Shown: positions 44,945 through 54,328 of the stretch, one piece after another
How the letters are laid out: the number at the start of each line of letters is the position of its first letter
Numbering within the stretch: position 1 is the stretch's first letter
Origin: Leptospira neocaledonica
Lineage (GTDB): Bacteria; Spirochaetota; Leptospiria; Leptospirales; Leptospiraceae
Reading direction: 5' to 3'
Assembly (NCBI RefSeq): GCF_002812205.1
Contig: NZ_NPEA01000008.1
Location: 67,434 to 131,433 of the forward strand
DNA length: 64,000 nucleotides
Notes under the pieces: model-generated
What the model was told of the DNA's origin: nothing
The model's input: only the letters and a program-made list of their open reading frames with translations
The model's database searches: none
Program-made: the position numbers and the translations under genes

Positions 44945-45735
44945 TAGAGTCTGTTTAGATTATCCAATTCAAATAAGGAGGGATCCGGTTTTACATCCCG
45001 GTCTACTTCAGTATATTCCAATACGCTGATTGCACCTGTATTCAGGTCCAACATTTCCAATCTACTGACTATATCTTCTTTTGTGACCTTTTGTTTTGCT
45101 TTTACTTTAACCGGACCATACTTTATATTCATGGTTTTGTAAAGTACCCCGTCCTTATCATGGAAATCCAAACGAATAGGTCTTAATGTATCTGGTTCCA
45201 AAAGTAAAATAAGTTTGGAATAAAAATAAGGAACGATCGGTCTTAAAGCCACTCGTTTCATTTTTTTACCTGCGATATCCAGATCGCTTTGAACAATAGG
45301 ATTATAATTTGCCTGGTAAGAAGTTCCTGCCAGATCCACAAAACTGAATCCGGTATTGAGATGATTCTCGTATTTTTCTTCGTCGTTCTTTTTGAAAATT
45401 TTCCTGGAAAGCGCATTAAAGGCGAAGATCAATTCTCCGTCTTCCTTAAATAGGATCTTATATTCTAAACCACGGCCTTTGCTTTCGAATAGGGAGAGAG
45501 AATCTTCTCCCTTTCTAAAAATGCTCATATCCCAGGTCCAGGAATCCCCCGTCTTTTTGATCAGGATCAGATTTGCTTTGACTAAACCGTCCGTCTTCAA
45601 GAGTGCCTGGTCTAGTCTCGCGACTAGCTCCTGAGCGACTCTTGCCTTATCCGGCGGGGCCTGAGCATGGGAAATTTCCCCAGCCATCAGAATCGGGAAT
45701 ATTAGGATTATCGAAATAAGATGAAACTTTTTCAA
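44944..45735 (-). CDS. LolA-like outer membrane lipoprotein-sorting protein
   Basis: A 263-aa exported protein with an N-terminal signal peptide (about residues 1-24, cleaved near SHAQA). The mature region is a half-barrel of the type annotated as outer membrane lipoprotein-sorting protein (LolA-like, DUF4292/PF17131). Signs are [39 protein letters not shown] and [20 protein letters not shown]. These proteins often accompany RND exporters; here it is coupled to rsmE instead. A role in carrying lipids or lipoproteins through the periplasm is inferred from fold. Confidence 0.75.
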   Translation of the reverse strand: MKKFHLISIILIFPILMAGEISHAQAPPDKARVAQELVARLDQALLKTDGLVKANLILIKKTGDSWTWDMSIFRKGEDSLSLFESKGRGLEYKILFKEDGELIFAFNALSRKIFKKNDEEKYENHLNTGFSFVDLAGTSYQANYNPIVQSDLDIAGKKMKRVALRPIVPYFYSKLILLLEPDTLRPIRLDFHDKDGVLYKTMNIKYGPVKVKAKQKVTKEDIVSRLEMLDLNTGAISVLEYTEVDRDVKPDPSLFELDNLNRL

Positions 45736-45768
45736 AACCTTTCCTTCCCGAAAAATCTAAGGATTCTA

Positions 45769-47295
45769 TTATTCTGCTCTTAAACTAGGTGCACTATAAG
45801 AGTAAAGACTATGAACAGAACCTTGGGCTTGAGCGGATTCACTCCTTCTTTCGAATCTGAGTTTTCCTTCTCTAAGTCCCTGATGTAAGTCTTGGACGGA
45901 ACGGAATCCCATATCCTGAAAAGAAAGTCTCAGTCCAAGGCTTAAATATGGAATAAAGTTCAGGATTGAACCTCTATCCACTACGGAACCGCTGACTCCC
46001 TGAGCCACTTTTACTTTTTGGCCTTCGTTAAAATAACGTTTGTCTCCACCGGCTTTCATGGCTTCGATACTTGCCATCCCGCGATACTTCTTGAGACGTA
46101 TTCCATTCTCGTAAAAATACTCTCCGGGTGCCTCAGTGGTTCCTGCGAACATAAATCCCATCATACATGCAGAGGCTCCGATTGCCAAAGCATTTGCGAT
46201 ATCTCCAATATTGGAAATTCCACCGTCTGCAATAACCGGAACATCATGTTTTGCTGCATGAGCTGCAGTTTGGTATACCGCAGTTGCTTGGGCTCTTCCC
46301 ACGGCCATGGTGTCCTGAGTAATACAGATGGATCCAGGTCCCATTCCAATCCTAAGTCCGTCCGCTCCTGCACCGATCAGATTTTCGGCCTGGCCACGAG
46401 TGACCACGTTTCCACCGATCACTTCCAGATTTTTGAAATTGGATTTAATGAACTGGAGCATCTCTATCTGGTAGATTGAGTTTCCTTGGGCTGAATCGAT
46501 GATGATAACATCCACGCCTGCCTCATACAATGCAGCGACCCTGTCCCTGGATTCAGGTAAGGTAGAAACCGCAGCCCCACATCTGAGCCTTTTGTTCTCA
46601 TCCTTAGAAGAATCTGGGAATTCTTTATTCTTTTTCAGGTCGGAACGACTCACTAAAGAGACAAGTTTTCCGTCTTTGTCAATGATCGGAAGTTTTCCGA
46701 TCTTCTCTTTTTTGATAATATCGTTTGCTTCCTTTAAAGTGATCCCTGCTTTCCCGGTAATCACATCAGTGGTCATTACCTTTTCCACAGGAATAGAACG
46801 ATCTCTTTCAAAATCGATATCTCTATTGGTCACAATCCCGACCAGCTTAGAATTTCTGGTCCCGTCCGCAGTGATCGGAATTCCTGTGAATCCCAAAGTC
46901 TCTTTGATCCTGTCCAGATCATGGATCGTATTCTTTGGCCCTAGTACCACAGGGTCAGAAATGAATCCGTTCTCGAAACGTTTCACTTTGCTGACTTCAG
47001 CTACCTGTTCTTCTACAGAATTATTATAGTGAATAATTCCGATCCCTCCCATAAGGGCCTGTGCAATAGCCATAGAAGACTCAGTTACAGTGTCCATTGG
47101 GGAACTTACGAATGGTCTTTTGAGTTTGATCTTTTTTGTTAATCTAGTCTCTAGTTCTACTTCGGAAGGATTAAAATCGATAAAACCGGGCAGGACTAAA
47201 AAGTCCCGATAGGTAAGCCCGATTTGCATGCTGAAAAGTTCTTCGCCGGATAGGCCGTCTAAAAATTGGGAGTCTCGGTAAGATTGGTTTGACAT
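45769..47295 (-). CDS. guaB: IMP dehydrogenase
   Basis: A 508-aa enzyme oxidising IMP to XMP, the rate-limiting step of GMP synthesis. It shows the N-terminal barrel start ([15 protein letters not shown]), two CBS domains inserted at about residues 115-230 ([40 protein letters not shown]), the catalytic Cys loop ([11 protein letters not shown]), the ADGGI phosphate site, and the flap ([10 protein letters not shown]). All expected parts are intact. It is divergent from the DUF1577 gene with an 88-bp promoter gap. Confidence 0.96.
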   Translation of the reverse strand: MSNQSYRDSQFLDGLSGEELFSMQIGLTYRDFLVLPGFIDFNPSEVELETRLTKKIKLKRPFVSSPMDTVTESSMAIAQALMGGIGIIHYNNSVEEQVAEVSKVKRFENGFISDPVVLGPKNTIHDLDRIKETLGFTGIPITADGTRNSKLVGIVTNRDIDFERDRSIPVEKVMTTDVITGKAGITLKEANDIIKKEKIGKLPIIDKDGKLVSLVSRSDLKKNKEFPDSSKDENKRLRCGAAVSTLPESRDRVAALYEAGVDVIIIDSAQGNSIYQIEMLQFIKSNFKNLEVIGGNVVTRGQAENLIGAGADGLRIGMGPGSICITQDTMAVGRAQATAVYQTAAHAAKHDVPVIADGGISNIGDIANALAIGASACMMGFMFAGTTEAPGEYFYENGIRLKKYRGMASIEAMKAGGDKRYFNEGQKVKVAQGVSGSVVDRGSILNFIPYLSLGLRLSFQDMGFRSVQDLHQGLREGKLRFERRSESAQAQGSVHSLYSYSAPSLRAE

Positions 47296-47383
47296 TAGTG
47301 TACCTTACCTATTACATCAAAACGAAGCCAAAGGCTGGAATCAAGATAATTTTCCGCCGGAATCCGATCGACCTAGGAATTTA

Positions 47384-48544
47384 ATGGAAAAGGTTCAAAG
47401 GAAACAAAGAGACAAAGAGTTCATCACAGATCCTGGTAAAAGACTCCATATCATTGGAAAATTTCTACTCAAAACAGATCTACTCGTAAGGGATACGGAA
47501 ACACACGAGTCCGTTCAACTTCTCTCCGTCAATAAAGACGCCACAAAAATTTTAGTACAAGGTCGGATGGCCGAACAATTTAAGCTGAATGCCCATATTG
47601 TTTTGTACAAACTCCTCGCGAGATACGTCGAACTAGAATGCGAGGTCCTGGAAGAAAAACCCAATAATCAATACATCATGCAGGTGGAGCATGTTTCCAT
47701 CGCAAGCAGAGAGAGAAAATTCACCAGGATCAAACCGGCGGACGGAAGCGTTTGGATCACGAATCTGCGTACTAGTAGAACCACAATCGATGCGAACTTA
47801 TTCAATATACCTACGTCCGTAAAAGTGAATTTTGCTGATACGGAACGGACCCTAAAACCTAAATTCGATATAGTCAAAATTGACGTTTTCAATTCTATCG
47901 GAGATAAATTCGATATAGTTAAAAAGACCGGAAAAATATTATATATTCCGAATACACAAAAGCCGGACTCTTTTAAATCTTCCGACCCGAGCGGGTTTAT
48001 AGATTACGAACATGAACTAGGTGACGAAGACGATGTTCGCAAAAAGATCATAGAATACGCCAACCAAAAGATCAGATCCGAACTGATCGTTCCAGTTATA
48101 TATATCAACCACGATGAGCAGGCGATCCCGATCGGATATGTACATGCCCAAAATAGAAATAGAGAAATAGATATCTCCGAAGTAATGGAGATAAAAACCC
48201 TCACATTCGATATGGTGGACCGGATCAGAGAATCCAATACCATTCTAGTAAAGGAAAGATTTGCAGTCATAGATCTTTCCACAGGTGGTTTGAGAGTAAA
48301 GATCAATCATCCGGATCTAAATAGCGAGCTACCTAGAAGAAAAGGATTTACATTCGATATATTTTTTAAAATGCAATCTCCTATCACTGCGTACGGAGTT
48401 GTGCGTTCGATTGCAAGAGATACGGACGGGAACCTATATGTAGGACTTTCTCTGGAAGGAAATTCTGCAAGACCTGGAGAGAAAAAACGTTTTATAGACA
48501 ATGTAAATCGTATGCTTTCTGACTCCGGTGTAAAAGTTGGCTAA
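47384..48544 (+). CDS. DUF1577 / PilZ-like domain protein
   Basis: A 386-aa protein of the Leptospira DUF1577 family. The C-terminal part has a PilZ-like signature: an Arg-containing lead (VKERF), then [15 protein letters not shown] (DxSxxG) and later [20 protein letters not shown], as in c-di-GMP-binding PilZ domains. The canonical RxxxR is not clear, so binding needs testing. The N-terminal half (about residues 20-130) has a second beta-barrel-like domain ([19 protein letters not shown]). No membrane segment. An EAL phosphodiesterase gene lies nearby at 49525-50808. Confidence 0.78.
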   Translation: MEKVQRKQRDKEFITDPGKRLHIIGKFLLKTDLLVRDTETHESVQLLSVNKDATKILVQGRMAEQFKLNAHIVLYKLLARYVELECEVLEEKPNNQYIMQVEHVSIASRERKFTRIKPADGSVWITNLRTSRTTIDANLFNIPTSVKVNFADTERTLKPKFDIVKIDVFNSIGDKFDIVKKTGKILYIPNTQKPDSFKSSDPSGFIDYEHELGDEDDVRKKIIEYANQKIRSELIVPVIYINHDEQAIPIGYVHAQNRNREIDISEVMEIKTLTFDMVDRIRESNTILVKERFAVIDLSTGGLRVKINHPDLNSELPRRKGFTFDIFFKMQSPITAYGVVRSIARDTDGNLYVGLSLEGNSARPGEKKRFIDNVNRMLSDSGVKVG

Positions 48545-48605
48545 ATTTGAAAAAAATTTCCAAAATGAAATTTTAATTTTGGCTTCATCAACTTTTAAAT
48601 AGGTA

Positions 48606-48668
48606 TATAATATAGAGTGAAGCGGGTAACGCCTAAATCCTCTTAGAGCGCCGCTTATGGAGGCTCTA
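48606..48668 (+). promoter_or_regulatory. Desaturase leader: TATAAT box and Shine-Dalgarno-sequestering hairpin
   Basis: TATAAT at 48606-48611 is a perfect -10 hexamer, with only a weak -35 upstream. The leader then folds: TAGAGC (48644-48649) pairs with GCTCTA (48663-48668), and CC (48651-48652) pairs with GG (48659-48660). The GGAGG ribosome site (48659-48663) is thus partly paired, and the A of the ATG is the last base of the stem. Such a structure could make translation temperature- or factor-dependent. Confidence 0.45.
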
Positions 48669-49528
48669 TGATATATTCTCCAGAAATCAAAACTTTAGAT
48701 CCTTGCGACGGCAAGATCACTTGGGCGCCGACCAAATCCATTTTATTCCTAACATGTTTAACCGTTTTCCTGATCTTCGGTTATTCCACCTACTCTCCTA
48801 CAAATACGATTATTTCTTTCTCTTTAACCATCATCACACTTAGCTTCGGTCACTCCGTCGGTCTACATAGAGGAATGATCCATGACTCATTCTCTTCTTC
48901 CATTCAATTAAAAAGATTTTTAATTTATCTAGGAGTTCTGACCGGTTTAGGCGGACCTCTATCTTTAAGATATTTTCATGATCTGAGGGACTGGGCCCAA
49001 AGAAGTAAGGCGTGTCATCCCTACTTCTGTCATTACAATAACGTATTTCAAGATTTCATAATACAGAATAATTGTACGATAAAGATGAAAGAAAAGCAAG
49101 TCTTCCGTTATTCCAATGGCTATGCAGAAGATAAAGTCATCCAATTTCTGGAAAAAACCTGGTTATGGCAGCAAGTTCCGATTATAGCTATTTTCGGTTA
49201 TTTGGGAGGTATAGGTTTGGTAGTATGGGGAATATTCGGAAGGCTTTTTACTTGTATATTAGGCCACTGGTTAGTCGGACACTACGCCCATAAGAAAGGA
49301 GACTTGGTCCGAATCGTTCCAAACGCATGCACCCAAGGTTATAATGTTCCTTTCATTTCACTTTTAACCATGGGAGAATCCCTTCATAATAACCACCATG
49401 CGTTTCCCGAATCCAGTAAGTTCTCTATTCAAAAGGGAGAGTTAGATCCAGGTTGGTGGTGTATCCAACTGTTAAGTTTATTCGGCTGGATCAAAACTGC
49501 AAACGTAACGACCGCAGAGGGAAATTAA
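48668..49528 (+). CDS. Fatty acid desaturase, membrane di-iron type
   Basis: A 286-aa membrane protein with several helices. The first His box is GHSVGLHRGMIH and the last is HNNHHAFP, as in delta-9 acyl desaturases. The middle box differs: instead of HRxHH it reads YFHDLRDWAQRSKACHPYF, a pattern I associate with a side branch of bacterial desaturases. It would insert a double bond in membrane acyl chains. GGAGG lies 4 bases before the ATG inside a hairpin. It overlaps the convergent EAL gene end by 4 bp. Confidence 0.82.
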   Translation: MIYSPEIKTLDPCDGKITWAPTKSILFLTCLTVFLIFGYSTYSPTNTIISFSLTIITLSFGHSVGLHRGMIHDSFSSSIQLKRFLIYLGVLTGLGGPLSLRYFHDLRDWAQRSKACHPYFCHYNNVFQDFIIQNNCTIKMKEKQVFRYSNGYAEDKVIQFLEKTWLWQQVPIIAIFGYLGGIGLVVWGIFGRLFTCILGHWLVGHYAHKKGDLVRIVPNACTQGYNVPFISLLTMGESLHNNHHAFPESSKFSIQKGELDPGWWCIQLLSLFGWIKTANVTTAEGN

Positions 49529-50808
49529 GGGAAATCCCACATTCTAACATCTACGAATAGTACGTTTCCTTCTTCCATACTTTTGGAATAAGTTACCAAG
49601 AGTAAATTGCTTTCCAGGTCATAGTATGGGTTGCTCGCAATCCAACCACCGGAAGAATCTTTTGCATTCTTATAAAATTGTTCTAAGAAGTATGGTCTCC
49701 AACTCCAGTTCCTTCCCACAAAGGAATTGTCTTCCAACATTCCGGAATCTGATATTCCAGAATAATTAGGAGAAAGTTGTCTTCCTTCATGATTGGTCAC
49801 ATACATTCTAAAGACAGATTTTTCCAGAAGGTAAGAATTTCTGAGTCTAATAGTCGCAATACCGTTAGAAGTAATCACTTCGATGCCGGAAGATTCTAAA
49901 CGATCTTCCAGTTCCTTCTCCTTTTTAATCCTTCGTAATAATTGGTATTTTTTAAAATTAAAGAATAATTCATGTAGCTGCGAGAATCGGATGCTCAGAC
50001 CGTTAATATCGATCAACTCGGGAGCCGGCTCTGCAAAATAGAAACCTTGTAAAAACCTGGCTCCATAAGTAAGAGCATTATACAATTCAGTTTCAGTTTC
50101 TAAACCTTCGAACAAAAGAGAACAGCCTAAACTTTCAGCTAGTCTAGACAGAGTGAATAAGATCTCTTGAAAATTCCTGGATGCGACTGAGCTACGAATA
50201 AGCCCCAGATCCACTTTAATAATATCAGGATGTAATGCACCGATCCGATCCAAGTTAGAAGACTTAGATCCTAGGTCGTCTATCGCTACTAAAAATCCAG
50301 ATCGTTTATATAAATTAATCAGAGGTTTTAGCTGGTCTATCTCTCCAGAAAAATGTTCCTCTACAATTTCGATCACGATCCTTTTAGGATCCAAACCGCC
50401 ACTTTTTGCAATTTGTAAAGTATAAGGATCCTCATCCGTTTTGGAGGAGAGATAATCTTGCATAAAAGAAGGAGAAATATTCAGAAAAAGTTTTGCTTTA
50501 GGATCAAGACCTGGAGTATTGCTGATCTTCTCTACCGCTTTTTTGCGGATGGTTCTATCTATTTCTAATTTAAGATTTTTGAATTCTTCTCTTTCTGAAA
50601 CGGAAAAAGAATGAGGAATATCGGCCAAGAAGAATGGCCCGAGACTATGTACAATACCTTCTTTATCTATAAAACGAGCGAGGGCTTCATAACCGAAGAT
50701 AGAGTCTTTTTCTACCGACAAGATGGGCTGGAAGTACGGAACAATCTCACCTTCGGAAAACCATTCCCGCCATTTGGATGCGTTCCAAGAAGCTCGTCCT
50801 TCGCTCAT
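49525..50808 (-). CDS. EAL domain c-di-GMP phosphodiesterase, YkuI-like
   Basis: A 427-aa protein. The N-terminal EAL domain (about residues 10-260) has the catalytic set: GYEALARF, FLNISPSF, IVIEIVEEH, AIDDLGSKSSN, DIIKVDLGLI, LLFEGLETETE and LQGFYFAEP. The motif usually read DDFG is DDLG here, but the two Asp are kept, so activity is plausible. The C-terminal 150 residues (SVFRMYVTNHEGRQLSPNYS, RNWSWRPYFLEQFYKN) look like the Cache/PAS-like sensory domain that follows EAL in Bacillus YkuI. There is no membrane helix. ATG 50808 is chosen over TTG 50817. Confidence 0.85.
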   Translation of the reverse strand: MSEGRASWNASKWREWFSEGEIVPYFQPILSVEKDSIFGYEALARFIDKEGIVHSLGPFFLADIPHSFSVSEREEFKNLKLEIDRTIRKKAVEKISNTPGLDPKAKLFLNISPSFMQDYLSSKTDEDPYTLQIAKSGGLDPKRIVIEIVEEHFSGEIDQLKPLINLYKRSGFLVAIDDLGSKSSNLDRIGALHPDIIKVDLGLIRSSVASRNFQEILFTLSRLAESLGCSLLFEGLETETELYNALTYGARFLQGFYFAEPAPELIDINGLSIRFSQLHELFFNFKKYQLLRRIKKEKELEDRLESSGIEVITSNGIATIRLRNSYLLEKSVFRMYVTNHEGRQLSPNYSGISDSGMLEDNSFVGRNWSWRPYFLEQFYKNAKDSSGGWIASNPYYDLESNLLLVTYSKSMEEGNVLFVDVRMWDFP

Positions 50809-50903
50809 TCTTAACAATAAAATGAAAACCCTGTGGGAAGGATCAAGAATTTAAAATCAAAAGTTCCGATCTGAAGATAAAAGAAGAATGAAGACTACTT
50901 AAA

Positions 50904-52577
50904 TTAGTAACCGACTCCCAGTCCACAAGCGAAACCATCGGGAATGCCCACCCAAGGACTTCTTGGGTCAGAATTTCGGATCAAATTTCTATTCTCGCCT
51001 AAGTTTTCTCGGAGAATTTCCATAAATCTCTCTTTTGTGAAAAGATCTTCTGATTCGGTTAACAATTTCAATCGATCATAGTATACTTTTAGATTTGGAT
51101 CTTGGATCTTATTTTGTCCGGAAGAAACGGATTCTAAGTATCCCGGAGGAATATTTCGAGTAAAATGCCCTACTCTCCAGTTAGAAATTGATTTCAATTT
51201 ACTTAATAAAGGGTCTGTTAAAGCATTTGCGTCCACAATCTTACGATTCTGCCCGGCAAAATAACCATAAAAGCCTACATTGATCGTGGCACAGGCTATC
51301 TCTGCATCTTTAGGAGCCTTTTTGAACTTTCTACCTGCAACCGCCCAGCCATGAGTCGGGAATTCTTGGAATTGGACGGAGCGTAGAAAGTTTGTGCTTC
51401 TAAAATAAGCACCTTTCTCGTCCTGGATCTCTCCGTCATTTCTAAGTCTAGTATAGTCTTTTGTAATATACAAATTGGAGTTTTGGTTTAACAAGAATAA
51501 GGCGACAAAGAGTAGAACACTTACTCTAGGGAGCCAAGAAGGAGAAAGTTCCGAAAATAAGAAAACACTGGCCAAAAAAGGAAGAGCAAAAAATCTTCCC
51601 GCCATAAAATCTCCTCCGATTGAGCAGATATATAGAATATAAAGCCCTATACCTGCAGAAAGCGCCGCCTCCAAAAACTTCTTTTTCCAGACAAAATAAG
51701 GCAAAAGTAAAATCGCAAGAACGATCGTTATTGAAGTAAAAACATCCCAGCGAAAACTATTCTCCAAATAATCCAAACCATAAGGCCATAAATGAGAAAC
51801 GGTAAGACCCGTGTTCAATTTTGCATACGCAGTATTTGGAAATAGGTATCCGTAATAAACCAATGAAAATGTGGACCAAAGAAGAATTGGCAGCAGCCCC
51901 AATACTGCAGCACCTATAAATCTACTCCAGAGTTTTCTCTCTTTTAAAGGTTTGTATAAATATAGAAGAAATGGGATTCCAAAAAGAACAGTGTCTTGTC
52001 TGTTTAGATAAGATAATGAAAGATAAAAAAAGAAAAGAAGAAGATCCGCAAAATCACATCTTTTTTCCAGATCAAACGCCTTACCTAAAAACAAAACGAT
52101 CAGAAGATAAGAAAGAGGGTTTTCCAAACCGGAACTAGAAAAATCTACAAATGCTCTGGAGATAAGCAATATCAAAAGAATCCAAGAGGCTTGAAACAGA
52201 TTTTCTTTTCTTTTCCCAAAACGAAAAATAAGGAGATATGCAGTCGCTCCTACACAAATCCAGGAAAGAATTAAAGAAGAATAATATACAGGGATCGTCC
52301 AAAATGAAAAAAAGATCAGACCGAATAACCAAAGAGGATGGGTATATACTTGAACTCTTTCGTAAGTATTCCATCTCAAGCCCTGTCCGTTTAAAAAATT
52401 ATCAACAGTCCTAAAACTGATATAAGCGTCTTCCGTGACCCAGGAATTCACGATCACCACATATATAAATACGATGCAGGAAATCGGAAAAACGAATTTA
52501 GGAAGAGGCCTTTGAAAAAAGGATCGGATCGTTTTTAAGAAGGAATACACTTTTCCAAAGAAACATTCGGAATCCAA
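50904..52577 (-). CDS. AftB-like polytopic arabinofuranosyltransferase (GT-C)
   Basis: A 557-aa protein with about ten transmembrane helices and a C-terminal periplasmic domain, of the GT-C fold. It resembles mycobacterial AftB and related enzymes from memory: the first periplasmic loop TEDAYISFRTVDNFLNGQGL with ERVQVYTHPLW (acidic ED), a SSGLENPLSYLL segment, YYGYLFPNTAYAK, GGDFMAGRFFALPF, and a C-terminal VDANALTDPLLSKL then RVGHFTRNIPPGYLES. AftB adds D-Araf from polyprenyl-phospho-arabinose. DprE1-like and DprE2-like genes 1.7 kb away strengthen this; the acceptor is unknown. Confidence 0.72.
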   Translation of the reverse strand: MDSECFFGKVYSFLKTIRSFFQRPLPKFVFPISCIVFIYVVIVNSWVTEDAYISFRTVDNFLNGQGLRWNTYERVQVYTHPLWLFGLIFFSFWTIPVYYSSLILSWICVGATAYLLIFRFGKRKENLFQASWILLILLISRAFVDFSSSGLENPLSYLLIVLFLGKAFDLEKRCDFADLLLFFFYLSLSYLNRQDTVLFGIPFLLYLYKPLKERKLWSRFIGAAVLGLLPILLWSTFSLVYYGYLFPNTAYAKLNTGLTVSHLWPYGLDYLENSFRWDVFTSITIVLAILLLPYFVWKKKFLEAALSAGIGLYILYICSIGGDFMAGRFFALPFLASVFLFSELSPSWLPRVSVLLFVALFLLNQNSNLYITKDYTRLRNDGEIQDEKGAYFRSTNFLRSVQFQEFPTHGWAVAGRKFKKAPKDAEIACATINVGFYGYFAGQNRKIVDANALTDPLLSKLKSISNWRVGHFTRNIPPGYLESVSSGQNKIQDPNLKVYYDRLKLLTESEDLFTKERFMEILRENLGENRNLIRNSDPRSPWVGIPDGFACGLGVGY

Positions 52578-52670
52578 GTGTCATTCAGAATTCGAATGGC
52601 AAAGAATGATCCAAAACTTTCTTTCGGGATTTCTTCTTGACCCTGTATTTTCCCAGGGCTTCTTAGCAGA

Positions 52671-54194
52671 ATGTTCAATCGCCTTCTTTCTCGGGTTTCT
52701 TCTATTACAGGCAAACCTTCCGGCTTTCTGATTTTCGGAGCGGTATTCTTATCCTTATTTCTGGCATGGCAGTACCAAACCGGGATACGGGTCGGGGACG
52801 GGGCAATCAAACAACAACAACTTGCGGACCTTCTACAAAACGGTTTTCCGGATTTTTCCTGTAAATACTCAGGAAAAGAAATCGATCCGGAATTTAGATT
52901 TTTGCCATTAGATCTTAAAAAAGGGTCAACCATGACCCATGTGTATAACGGAAAATGTTATTATATTTTTCCTTTTTATTATACTGCAATCCAATATCCA
53001 TTTGCATATTTTTCCGGAAGATTCGGTAGCTTTCTTTTATCTCTTATCTTTGGAGTTTTAACATTAAGAGCGTTATTTCAAATCTCGGAACTTTTGAGGC
53101 TAAAGGAAAGGTCTAGGTTTTTCTTTTTGATCTTATTACTTTTCGGTTCTGCATTCAGCTTATTCTCCACAGATCTATCTGAAACAATTCTGGCAATCTA
53201 CGGAGTAACCCAAGGGATTTATTTTTTACTTAAAGAAGATGAATCTTCCAAATCCATCGATTTAGTGTTGGCAGGTGGATTTTTCGGATTTGCAGCGTTC
53301 TTTCGACAAGAGACAATTTTATTAGCCGCAAGTCTTTCCTTAGTTTACATTTTCAGAATATTCAGAAATCCAAAAACCGCATTATTCCCATTTACCTTCG
53401 GAACTTTTTTGATCATCCAAGCCGTGATAAATTATTCTGTAGTCGGACACCCGTTAGGATCCAGAGGTTATTTGCAAGAATCTTCTTCTTATCAATTAGT
53501 TTCTCAGATATACTATCTAGGGCAATTGGTGTTTTTAGGAAAAGGTTCTTTAGGACTATTCGGGGCCTATCCTGCCTTAGCATTTATAATTTTATGGAAA
53601 CCGAAGTCGGATGCATTAACTCGGATCTTATACGGATTAGGAATTTTTATACTTCTCTCAGGGTTTTTAACCTCTACCAGATTTTGGCAAGGGGTACTAT
53701 TCGGGCCTAGGTTTTTAATGACCATTCTTCCATTTTTACTTTTATTTCTATTTTCTATCTTAGAAAATAATTGGGAGAAACTGAGTAAACCATTCAGAAT
53801 AACAGCTATTCTTCTTCTTTCCTATTCTATCGTAGGCGGAATTATATTCGACAGGCTATATTATAAATTTACTAAATCTGTTGTAACCGAACAAAAAGAA
53901 CTAAGCGAGCATACTTCCAAAACGATAATTTATAGAAAAGGTTCCGTATTTCTACCTCCCAATTCTTTCCGAGAAGAAAGAGAAGTATATGAAATAGATT
54001 CTATTGAATCTTTCGATGTACTTTTAGAAAAATTAGGGGGGCTTGGAAAAACCCAAGTAACCGTAGTCGGCTTTAAGGATTCTTATCCGAAAGAAGTTTT
54101 GGTACCGAAATCAGAACATTTTGAATTCAAGAATAGGGTTTTCTACCAAAGTCCGTCGATCAATATGGAGACTTTAGAATTTTATAAAAAGTGA
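52671..54194 (+). CDS. Polytopic glycosyltransferase, Leptospira LA_3751/LA_3752-type
   Basis: A 507-aa membrane protein with about ten helices and a soluble C-terminal tail (about residues 410-507). The first periplasmic loop has an acidic motif (GIRVGDGAIKQQQLADLLQN) as in GT-C transferases using polyprenyl-phosphate sugars, and includes PEFRFLPLDL. It fits what I remember as a Leptospira family named after LA_3751/LA_3752, putative glycosyltransferases. It is divergent from the AftB-like gene and convergent with the DprE1-like gene, i.e. in the middle of the presumed glycan cluster. Confidence 0.68.
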   Translation: MFNRLLSRVSSITGKPSGFLIFGAVFLSLFLAWQYQTGIRVGDGAIKQQQLADLLQNGFPDFSCKYSGKEIDPEFRFLPLDLKKGSTMTHVYNGKCYYIFPFYYTAIQYPFAYFSGRFGSFLLSLIFGVLTLRALFQISELLRLKERSRFFFLILLLFGSAFSLFSTDLSETILAIYGVTQGIYFLLKEDESSKSIDLVLAGGFFGFAAFFRQETILLAASLSLVYIFRIFRNPKTALFPFTFGTFLIIQAVINYSVVGHPLGSRGYLQESSSYQLVSQIYYLGQLVFLGKGSLGLFGAYPALAFIILWKPKSDALTRILYGLGIFILLSGFLTSTRFWQGVLFGPRFLMTILPFLLLFLFSILENNWEKLSKPFRITAILLLSYSIVGGIIFDRLYYKFTKSVVTEQKELSEHTSKTIIYRKGSVFLPPNSFREEREVYEIDSIESFDVLLEKLGGLGKTQVTVVGFKDSYPKEVLVPKSEHFEFKNRVFYQSPSINMETLEFYKK

Positions 54195-54209
54195 AGTTAT
54201 CTAATTTCG

Positions 54210-54285
54210 CACAGAGTCCACGAAGCACACAGAGATGAAAATAAGTAAAATTAACCTCTGTGATCTCGGTGCCCTCCGTGTGAAC
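54210..54285. repeat. Dispersed imperfect palindrome, copy B
   Basis: CACAGAG (54228-54234) pairs perfectly with CTCTGTG (54256-54262), and flanking words (CACAGAGTCCACGAAG left, CCCTCCGTGTG right) extend the symmetry imperfectly. The right arm resembles the intergenic sequence 32512-32541. Both are between converging genes. The words look like a widespread environmental-bacterial repeat type, with unknown function. Confidence 0.5.
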
Positions 54286-54328
54286 GAAAATGCGCTAGTT
54301 TGGATTTATAAACAGAGTCAGAGAGGTT

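Noticed and set aside
46018..46479. 153-codon frame antisense to guaB
   Set aside because: guaB coding is certain here; the antisense frame follows from its codon use.
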